DNA from: Macrostomum hystrix
Taxonomy: Eukaryota; Platyhelminthes; Macrostomidae
Length of the DNA: 64,000 nt
Direction: 5' to 3'
Assembly (NCBI GenBank): GCA_950097015.1
Contig: CATNEN010000038.1
Coordinates: 9,186,001 to 9,250,000 of the forward strand
Positions 10,861 through 19,900 of this stretch are shown in pieces (position 1 is the first letter of the stretch; every line of letters starts with the position of its first letter). Made by a program: the position numbers and the translations under genes. The notes beneath the pieces are model-generated. The model made no database searches and was not told the DNA's origin. It saw only the letters and a program-made list of their open reading frames with translations.

Positions 10861-11229
10861 ATGCGTCAGGTACTGCTGGCATGCCACATAGCTCTGGTTG
10901 TGTCCAACACAGTCTGGCAGCTTCAGCGGGGTGACATTGGTGAGTACAGAGTTCTGCTGCGGCTCAGAACTGCTGGAGTTCGGCACTGCCTGGCAACCGA
11001 ATGGGCTGAGCAGGCCCACGCGGCTTCGTTTGATGCCGCGACCAACAACTGCTCGCTGTACGTCTGCGACCGAGGAAGAACTGGTTCGGGCTGCAGGAAG
11101 TGCCGGCATACCAGAGACGATAGTCTGCCAATGCTCTGGGTTAGAGACAGTGTTTCGCTTGACTGCACTGTGGAAAAGTACCCACTTGAACGTACTAAAG
11201 AAGTTACTTCTGTCTCTTCTAGGTTGTAG
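10861..11229 (+). CDS. putative secreted protein with PAN/apple-like segment (weak)
   Basis: The ORF starts with a signal-peptide-like stretch (VLLACHIALVVSN) and continues with HCLATEWAEQ and SFDAATNNCSLYVCD. The order Cys, then SFD..TNNC.LY, resembles the second half of PAN/apple domains, adhesive modules in extracellular proteins, but one expected Cys pair is missing. A perfect donor (ATTG then GTGAGT) at 10940 could make the first 80 nt a signal-peptide exon instead, in which case the PAN reading would be intron. The ORF ends at 11229, just inside a SINE that begins at about 11221, so the 3' end looks disrupted or incomplete. It could be a pseudogene or a first exon only. Confidence 0.3.
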   Translation: MRQVLLACHIALVVSNTVWQLQRGDIGEYRVLLRLRTAGVRHCLATEWAEQAHAASFDAATNNCSLYVCDRGRTGSGCRKCRHTRDDSLPMLWVRDSVSLDCTVEKYPLERTKEVTSVSSRL

Positions 11230-11528
11230 CCCAGTAATTAGGGCGTCGGACTAACGACTTGAAGGTCGGGGGTTCGATTCCCGACTCCACTGAAACAATT
11301 TGTGTCCTTTAGCAAGACACTTAACTCTGCATTGCTTCAGTTCGCCCAGCTGTTAAATGGGTACCAGCATCAGCTGGGATAATTGAAGGTGGGTGTGGCG
11401 TCCCCCCAGTCCATGGACTGAACAGCTGTACGCAGCCTTCAGATGCGCCGCGCGATAGCTGCGGCTGTGCTGTCGGCTGCACATCTGGCCTGATTGGGAC
11501 AGGTGTAATCAATTATTATTAATTATTC
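11221..11528 (+). mobile_element. tRNA-derived SINE, full-length copy
   Basis: The head GGTTGTAGCCCAGTAATTAG followed by B-box GGTTCGATTCC, the body and an ATTATTATTAATTATT tail align with the 2.5-kb copy end to end with few differences. The element is therefore relatively young. Confidence 0.88.
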
Positions 11529-11607
11529 TGTCTCTGCTGTCTCTTCCATTTTCAGGTAAAATAGCAACAGACCTGCTGGCGTATATTTAGCATTTTGCCT
11601 TTTCGAC

Positions 11608-11737
11608 TGCAAACATAGATGTCTCCTTGGAACATAGATGTCTCCTTGGAACATAGATGTCTCCTTGGAACATAGATGTCTCCTTGGAACATAGATGTCT
11701 CCTTGGAACATAGATGTCTCCTTGGAACATAGATGTC
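11608..11737. repeat. 19-bp minisatellite, about 7 copies
   Basis: Unit AACATAGATGTCTCCTTGG, perfect copies, ending at TACCTATCATGAAGTAGGTA, which is an R1 terminal segment. Confidence 0.92.
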
Positions 11738-11739
11738 TA

Positions 11740-11815
11740 CCTATCATGAAGTAGGTAGTGGGTATTTTCGAAATACCCCCGTGGTCTCTCCCCAGGGGGG
11801 GGCATAGTGTGGACT
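11740..11815 (+). mobile_element. R1 dispersed repeat, terminal fragment
   Basis: Contains TATCATGAAGTAGGTAGTGG and the flank GAAATACCCCCGTGG followed by CTCCCCAGGG, matching the right end of the array at 6.5 kb. Only the terminus is present. Confidence 0.5.
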
Positions 11816-11824
11816 TTCTACTGG

Positions 11825-11905
11825 TCAGGGCGCAAATTACATCACTAATTCTCGAGAATCGAGCACAGGGACCTTGGTGCGAAAGACTAACACGTGAAGC
11901 CTTCT
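11825..11905 (-). mobile_element. second tRNA-like SINE head, fragment
   Basis: The minus strand reads GGGCTGAGTGGCAGAAGGCT for the A-box region and GGTCCCTGTGCTCGATTCT for the B-box region. A similar head lies at 20280-20350. It differs from the 2.5/11.2-kb family, so it is probably a separate SINE lineage. Confidence 0.45.
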
Positions 11906-12369
11906 GCCACTCAGCCCCATCGCAAGTAACTTTAGTCAGTACTAATGGGATCTTTTCGTTACTCCAGAGTTCCCAAGCTTGACCTGAAACGATCATGCAC
12001 AGTCCTCTAAAGCCAAAAAAAAAGGTTTTTAATGGAAAGGCTAAATAATTGAAAATAGAGTTTAAGAACAATGCCTGTCAGTTTGACTTCCTGTTTCTTC
12101 CCGTAGATAAATGTATATTTTGGTTGCTGCCATGCTGTTACGTACTCGCAAATGATCAGTCAATGACGCGCTCAACCTGAAAACAGTTTTATCCGATTGC
12201 ATTTGTAGGGCCAAGCTAAGTTTAGTTGAAATCCCATTCAAATCAATAATTAAACACGCTCATAAAGTCGAAGATAAGGACAGAGCTGCATGAGTAAATG
12301 ATTAATGTCCAGAGTTGGCCTGATCCTTAATTAGATGGGGACCCAGAGCGAAGCTTCGAATTTTTATGC

Positions 12370-15300
12370 ATGGGCAATCCGCATCGCGACGTCATGGAGT
12401 CCCACTGCGGACTGACAGTGCGCCGCGTGGGCCTCGAACCGCCGCTTCCCGACCTAGTCGTCACCTGTCCGCCGAGGCCGCCACCGACGCCGCCGCCACC
12501 GGTGCCAGCTCCGTCGTCAGCATCAGCGACAAGCGGCAGCAGCTACTACAGCTTGCAGAGTATTCGCAAGGAATTGAAGAAATTCTTTCGAACTGGCAAA
12601 GGACAGCAGCAGCAGCAGCAGCAAAAGAACTTTCGACGGCCTCGACTGCGGCAATCAGACGGTGCAGGAGTTGGAGACGACCTGCCAGACATTGGGCTGG
12701 GGAATCAATCGCAGGCAGCCGCAGTTCTGGACGAAGCGGTGGCCGCGTCAGGGTGAGAAGGACTTTGAAGTATCGCAACTAGGCACAATACTGATACAGG
12801 GATACATTTCACAAAAAATTTTCTGTATCTCCAAAAATTTTCAACCGATCGTCATGAAGATCCATAGATCCCAATTTTCGGCTCTATCCGATGAAGCAAC
12901 TTTCAGAATCACAAACATCGAAATGGTCGAGATATTCAACGAGTCTCGTGTCTGGTGGCAAAAACCATCAATAAAGACATTGTTTTTCTGCTCACAAAAT
13001 GTCATCATGTCATCATTTTTGAACCAATATGAATTCTCTATAGAGGCTTTTACAGAGCAAGCTACATGTCCTTGTCACCAGGGTCTCCGACAAGCATCGC
13101 TGAATATCTCGCAACGATGACTGTTCAGTCGCTCTGAGTCAAGTGAGAAGACTCAGACTGCTTTAGAAAGTTAGTTGATCCTCAAAGGCGGAAAATTTTG
13201 ATCCATTTGGTGGACTTTCATGACAATCGGTCATTTGGCTTGGGAGCTATCGCGAACTAGGCAGTGGGTATTTAAAATCCCCCCGTTGTTTTTCTACTCT
13301 TAATTTCCGAAATGAATTCCTGTTTTGCGAGAGCCTAAATAAAGTTTGAAGACAATACAAGCTGAGAACATTCATAAACTTGGAATCCTGGTTGAGAACA
13401 TTCAGCTATTTTTACAAAAGCAGGCCTACTCACATTGTGCCAATCAGATCAGATGAGCTCGGGGGTTTATAGCGACGCATAATTCTCAGCTAGAGCGGTG
13501 AGCAAACTTGCTGTGGCAGGATGCTGCAAGAGCACCCGGCACCACATGAGGCTTGGCTGTTGAGGAAATTCATCCCATTGTCAGTCGGTTTGAGAGCGGT
13601 GCTGCGTCACTTCGCCTGAGCAGGCTTGGCGCATTGTGAATTTATCTCATCATCAATGGAGTTCTAGGTTTTATTGATTGGCTCTTTAGAGTTTAGACCT
13701 TGCATTTAATGGCGTGTATGAGCACACGGAACTGTTCAGTATTGACCATCACAGTCTAGTCCGATGCCTCAGGAAGCAGCTTGGTGCAGACTTGCCATCG
13801 GCTTTGCTTGCAGCGACTCGGCAACTGCTGCAGCTGCGATCGTAGCGGTTTCTGAGGTCGAAGATGACAGACCTGTAGTCGGATTTCGACTGGCATTGCA
13901 CCAGTGAGTCAGGCCTTCAAGGCAGAATGAGGGATTTCAAGACTGTGGGATCCAGATAGTGCGGGATTAGGGTAGCCTGAGTTTAGGTAGGTTTGGGATC
14001 AGGAGGATATGGGATCAGGAGGATATTAGGGATGGGAGGATATGGGATCAGGAGGATATGGGATCAGGAGGACATGGGATCAGGAGGATATGGGATCAGG
14101 AGGATATGGGATCAGGAGGATATTAGGGATGGGAGGATATGGGATCAGGAGGATATGGGATCAGGAGGACATGGGATCAGGAGGATATGGGATCAGGAGG
14201 ATATGGGATCAGGAGGATATTAGGGATGGGAGGATATGGGATCAGGAGGATATTAGGGATGGGAAGATATGGGATCAGCAGGATATGGGGTCAGGAAGAT
14301 ATGGGATCAGGAGGATATGGGATCAGGAGGATATTAGGGATGGGAGGATATGGGATCAGGAGGATATTAGGGATGGGAAGATATGGGATCAGCAGGATAT
14401 GGGGTCAGGAAGATATGGGATCAGGAGGATATGGGATCAGGAGGATATGGGATCAGGAGGATATGGGATCAGGAGGATATGGGGTCAGGAAGATATGGGA
14501 TCAGGAGGATATGGGATCAGGAGGATATGGGATCAGGAGGATATTAGGGATGGGAGGATATGGGATCAGGAGGATATGGGGTCAGGAAGATATGGGAACA
14601 GGAGGATATGAGACCATGAGGATATGGGGTCAGGAGGATATGGGATCAGGAGGATTTGGGATCAGGGAAATGTTTCTGAACAAAGTTTCTGAAAGGCTAC
14701 ATTCTATTTCCTACGTGTGCCGCCCAAAGAAGCTCAGCAGGGTCCCTCAGCTCAGAATCCGATGCGATCGCTCCGCCTGCGACACCGAAGCCAGTTCCCG
14801 CCAGCGACCAGCAGCAACAGCAGACAGTTGCAACAACAGTGCTTCGAGAAAAAAGAAGAGATAGGCGATTTTTTCAAACAGGAAATCAGCAGCAGCAGCA
14901 GCAGCAAGTAAGACAGCGGCGCCGACCATTTCCTAACGCGGCATTAGCATCTATGCAGCAGCAGATTCGCTTGCAGCAGCAGCAGCAGCAGCATCATCAA
15001 CTGGAAGTTAAAACGACTGCATCGCCAATTTTGCCGAGAGAAATTGTCGCAGCCGTCTCCCCATCCACTGGCCGGGCCGCGCAGACGAGGCTCGGTGAGC
15101 GCCTGCGGGATTAAATCCCCTATTATCCCAATTAGGGAATCAGAGAGTAGAATAGAAGATCTCCCATTATCCCAATTAGGGAATCAGAGAGTAGAATACA
15201 AGATCTCCCATTATCCCAATTAGGGAATCAGAGAGTAGAATAGAAGATCTCCCATTATCCCAATTAGGGAATCAGAGAGTAGAATACAAGATCTCCCATT

Positions 15301-15920
15301 ATCCCAATTAGGGAATCAGAGAGTAGAATAGAAGATCTCCCATTATCCCAATTAGGGAATCAGAGAGTAGAATACAAGATCTCCCATTATTCCAAGTTGG
15401 GAATCAGAGAGTAGATCTCCCATCATCCTAAAAAGTGTGTACTTAAATATCTCATTAGCTTATTGGGGAATTCACGGGTAGATATCTATAAAAAATATTA
15501 GGGAGATATGGGCTTATCGTCATAATCCCACTGCAGAACAAAACTTCCCCTGCCGCAGATGTTGCAGATCTGGTGGCAACTCGCTCGTCGACCACACTGC
15601 TACCACCGTCACCAACGCAGCAGCAGCAGCAACAGCAGAAGCCGAGGAAACCGCAGCAGCAACAGCAGCAGCAGCAGGGCTGCGCGCCAAAGCAGCGGTT
15701 CTCATACCCGGAGCCCCTGCCGGGTATCGGAGTCACCTCAGCGCCGCCAGGTTTTGGCAGCCGCCTGACAGAGCTGGGCCTGCTCACGGCGGACACAATT
15801 CGTTGGGAGAAGCTGCGACCAACACGACAGGCCAATACGGCCGCCACCGCACCATCTAGGAGCGGCCAGAAGCAGCAGCAGCAGCAGCAAAAACAGGGCC
15901 AGACAGTAGGAGTGAACTAA
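12370..15920 (+). CDS. orphan polyglutamine protein, three exons
   Basis: Exons 12370-12752, 14751-15094 and 15559-15920 join in phase (2, then 1) to 1089 nt, or 362 residues ending in TAA. Exon 1 has a Pro-rich stretch, then SLQSIRKELKKFFRTGKG and Q7. Exon 2 has VLREKRRDRRFFQTGN and Q7, then further Gln runs. Exon 3 has Q7 and Q8 and a Pro/Gly segment (YPEPLPGIGVTSAPPGFG) leading into LTELGLLTADTIRWEKLRP, the most conserved-looking part. The two FF.TG-Q7 blocks look like an internal duplication. No known domain is recognised; basic blocks suggest nuclear or RNA-related use, which is only inference. Intron 1 holds an R1 copy and a 16-bp array, intron 2 a 44-bp array. An upstream ATG at 12366 is in another frame. 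Confidence 0.6.
12800..13295 (+). mobile_element. dispersed repeat family R1, longest copy
   Basis: Includes all R1 landmarks seen elsewhere, from GAAGCAACTTTCAGAATCAC through TCCTTGTCACCAGGGTCTCC to GGGAGCTATCGCGAACTAGG and CAGTGGGTATTTAAAATCCC. It lies inside intron 1 of the polyQ gene. No transposase reading frame, so a non-autonomous element is likely. Confidence 0.6.
13990..14670. repeat. 16-bp minisatellite with variants
   Basis: Main unit GATCAGGAGGATATGG, mixed with GGATGGGAGGATATTAG-type variants in recurring longer blocks. It sits in intron 1 of the polyQ gene and ends about 80 bp before exon 2. Gly/Ile/Trp-rich ORFs across it are by-products. Confidence 0.93.
15111..15405. repeat. 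44-bp minisatellite arranged as 88-bp dimers
   Basis: The unit begins ATTATCCCAATTAGGGAATC and ends GATCTCCC. Successive copies strictly alternate between AGAATAGAAG and AGAATACAAG, so the true repeat is an 88-bp dimer. It fills most of intron 2 of the polyQ gene. Confidence 0.92.
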
Positions 15921-16029
15921 GGGTTTCACTTGACAAGAATATTATAAAAACTAATGCCCATGCTTTCTACTCACCAACAGTAGTACAATAGTTTTATTGC
16001 AAAAAAACAATTCATCGAAAATTACTGCT

Positions 16030-16245
16030 AAATCACGTACAGCCAATGGCACAGTCGCAACAGGGACTGGGGAGGCTGCCTCACCCACTCTAGTACATTT
16101 CACAGCTGGGTAAACTGAAGAAATGAGGAATTAAGTATCTCGCTCAAGGACACAAGGACGCATAATGCTTCAATTGGCTTTAGAATCGAACTCTGGACCG
16201 CACTCGGTCAGACGAAGGAAACTCAAATTACTGGACTGCAGGCGC
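16030..16245 (-). mobile_element. SINE, degraded copy
   Basis: Minus-strand order: head with an AATCGAACTC-type B-box remnant, CTTGAGCGAGATACTTAATT, CAGTTTACCCAGCTGTGAAA, then GTGGGTGAGGCAGCC. It matches the 2.5-kb SINE body with many substitutions. Confidence 0.55.
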
Positions 16246-16960
16246 CGAGATGACGGTATATAAAAGTATCGAAAATATACGTCATTCTTTTTTAATAATG
16301 GTAATTGCGTTTGTTTTACGCAGAAAATAAGTAGTAGTAGTTGTCTTCTACGCATAGTACTACTAGTCAAATTGGAATAAGTAGTGCACTAAGGATTGAA
16401 TATATTTTATATTAACTATCAAATTAATACAATATAGGGCATGTGCAGGTGAAATTTCTTTGCATATTTTAGCACAGAAAATCAAGCAGCGGTGCAAACA
16501 CTGCTAGTTGACAGGTAGGGGACATTGTTCTCCATCATTTAAAAGTACGCGTAGCGATAAAAAAAGAGCTATATGTATAAATAAAAACGTATTTTTCAAA
16601 TACATTTCAGCGATCAACGCTATAATAAAACTAACTGCGTACCTAAAATAAACTTGCTATTGATTACAATCGAGAAAATAACAAATTTTAAACAGTTAAA
16701 GAATCGATTTCTTTTCTTAGAAATGAATTGGACGGCAAAACTATTTTCGAAATGAGATTGATCAAAGCGAATGAAGTGAATGAAAAACGCGGCTAGCCGA
16801 CTGTTTAAAGTCCGGTTGTCAATGACAACAAATGATAAGGAAGATTTTACTGTCGTAAATAAGACATAACAACCGATTGGATGGTCATTACAACAGCTAG
16901 CTTGTTTATGACTGCGGCGACAAGCTGCTTAACTTATGTTTGAAATCGATGACTCAGTAC
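16246..16960. other. AT-rich intergenic, 3' flank of CEP120
   Basis: No ORF or motif with support. Probably contains the CEP120 3'UTR. Confidence 0.3.
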
Positions 16961-19900
16961 TCAAGCCTCCAAGGCAGCCTGAATTCTCCGCTCCAGCTCT
17001 CGGACAATGTCATCTTCGTGACTGTAAACTCCGGTGCGCAGCAGGGTGTCCCGCTCCTCAATGAGCCTGGCCGCGTGCTCGCTGCCAGACTTTGTGGCCG
17101 GCTGGTCTGACCCAACTGGGCCGCCGAAGGCCAAGCTGTCCAGGCCTTCCTTCGCCTTCCTCAGCTCACCGCGCTCCCGCCTGACCAGATCCTGCGAGAT
17201 GGCATCAGCGACAACTGCGATTGGACCTCCGTGACCTTCAGTCAACAATCTCCCTTCAACTAGCACCCTCTTCCTTCAACTAGCATCCTCTCCCTTCAAC
17301 TAGCATCCTCTCCCTTCAACTAGCATTCTCTCCCTTCAACTAGCATCCTCTCCCTTCAACTAGCATCCTCTCCCTTCAACTAGCATCCTCTCCCTTCAAC
17401 TAGCATTCTCTCCCTTCAACTAGCATCCTCTCCCTTCAACTAGCATCCTCTCCCTTCAACTAGCATTCTCTCCCTTCAACTAGCATCCTCTCCCTTCAAC
17501 TAGCATCCTCTCCCTTCAACTAGCATTCTCTCCCTTCAACTAGCATCCTCTCCCTTCAACTAGCATCCTCTCCCTTCAACTAGCATCCTCTCCCTTCAAC
17601 TAGCATTCTCTCCCTTCAACTAGCATCCACTCCCTTCAACTAGCATCCACTCCCTTCAACTAGCATCCACTCCCTTCAACTAGCATCCTCTCCCTTCAAC
17701 TAGCATTCTCTCCCTTCAACTAGCATCCACTCCCTTCAACTAGCATCCTCTCCCTTCAACTAGCATCCTCTCCCTTCAACTAGCATTCTCTCCCTTCAAC
17801 TAGCATCCACTCCCTTCAACTAGCATCCTCTCCCTTCAACTAGCATTCTCTCCCTTCAACTAGCATCCACTCCCTTCAACTAGCATCCTCTCCCTTCAAC
17901 TAGCATCCTCTCCCTTCAACTAGCATTCTCTCCCTTCAACTAGCATCCACTCCCTTCAACTAGCATCCTCTCCCTTCAACTAGCATTCTCTCCCTTCAAC
18001 TAGCATCCTCTCCCTTCAACTAGCATCCTCTCCCTTCAACTAGCATTCTCTCCCTTCAACTAGCATCCTCTCCCTTCAACTAGCATCCACTCCCTTCAAC
18101 TAGCATCCTCTCACTTTAACTAGTTTATAAAATAGGCAGGCCTCTCCACATTCCACAGACCTGTTCCTCAGCGGCCAGGTATCGCAGCCGCATGTGCTCC
18201 AGCTCCGTCTGCTGCCGTTGCAGCGCCGCCGCCTGGGCCGCCTGTTCGCGTTGACGCGCCGCGGCCAGCTCCTTGAGGCATCGGCCCAGCTGCTGCTTAT
18301 ACTGCTGCTTGGCCCGCTGAGCCTGCTCAAGCCGGCGCTCCAGCTCGCTCTTCTCCAGCTGCGGCAGTGGGGAGAGGAAATGGGCGGATCTGGTAGCTGA
18401 AGACAGGCGGGATATAGAAGCTGATAATAGCTGCGGAAGGGGCTGAATAAGTGAAAGAGTGATCCTGAGGAACGGGCGGAACTGTTAGAGAAAGTATCCC
18501 GAGGAACGGGCGGAACTGTTGGAGAAATGGTTCTGAGGAAGGGACGGAACTGTTAGAGATAGGATCACGACGAAGGGGCGGAACTGTTAGAGAAAGTATC
18601 CCGAGGAAGGGACGGAACTGTTAGAGATAGGATCCTGAGAAACGGGCGAGACTGTTAGAGAAAGGATCCTGAGGAACGGGCGGAACAGTTGGAGAAATGG
18701 TTGTGAGGAAGGGGCGGAACTGTTAGAGAAAGGATCCTGAGGAAGGGCGGAACTGTTAGAGATGGGATCCTGAGGAAGGGCGGAACTGTTAGAGAAAGTA
18801 TCCTGAGGAAGGGGCGGAACTGTTAGAGATGGGATCCTGAGGAAGGGCGGAACTGTTAGAGAAATGATCCTGAGGAAGGGGCGGAACTGTTAGAGATGGG
18901 ATCCTGAGGAAGGGCGGAACTGTTAGAGAAATGATCCTGAGGAACGGGCGGAACTGTTAGAGATGGGATCCTGAGGAAGGGCGGAACTGTTAGAGAAATG
19001 ATCCTGAGGAACGGGCGGAACTGTTAGAGAAATGATCCTGAGGAACGGGCGGAACTGTTAGAGATGGGATCCTGAGGAAGGGCGGAACTGTTAGAGAAAG
19101 GATTCTGAGGAACGGGCGGAACTGTTAGAGATGGGATCCTGAGGAACGGGCGGAACTGTTAGAGAAAGGATCCTGAGGAAGGGCGGAACTGTTAGAGAAA
19201 TGATCCTGAGGAACGGGCGGAACTGTTAGAGAAAGGATCCTGAGGAACGGGCGGAACTGTTAGAGAAAGGATCCTGAGGAACGGGCGAAACTGTTAGAGA
19301 AATGATCCTGAGGAACGGGCGGAACTGTTAGAGATGGGATCCTGAGGAACGGGCGGAACTGTTAGAGATATAATCCTGATGAATGGGTGGAACTGTTAGA
19401 GAAAGGATGCTGAGGAACGGGCGGAACTGTTAGGGAAGATAAGTTAATGATTGAAGGCTGAAGATTGGATCAAATGAAGGCTGAACGAATTGGTAGAATT
19501 GAAAAGTCTGCGTAAGAAAACTTGCATGATTGGCATTAAGCACATTAAGTGGAGGGGTAGGATATGAAAGAGACCGCCAACCTGCAGATTGGTGACAGTG
19601 TGCAGCAGCTTGACCTCCGGCCTGTCGGACTCAGCGTCGCGCAGTTTCTTCAAAGCGGCCTCGGTCTCGCGCCAGCGCCTCTCCCAGTCGTGACCGGCGG
19701 ACTTGGCGGCTGCCACCTGCTCCTCCAGCTGGCGACAGCGGGCCCGCTCCAGCTCCACCCGCTGTTGGCAGTCGGCCTGCATGCGGGCTGACGCGTCCTG
19801 CAGCTCTTTGAGGCGCGAATCGTGCCGCCGCTGAAGATCGTCGCGCCGCTGGAGCAGGTCGCGCTGGGCGCTGGCAAGACGGCGTTCCTTCTCCTCCACG

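Noticed and set aside
12461-12778. Ala-rich minus-strand ORF opposite the polyQ exon (and similar ones at 15.5 kb)
   Set aside because: CAG runs read antisense give poly-Ala or poly-Leu frames; splice phases support the plus-strand gene.
13993-14864. GYGIRRIWDQEDMGS repeat ORFs in three frames
   Set aside because: The 16-bp array lies inside intron 1 of the polyQ gene; the real exon 2 uses another frame and starts at 14751.
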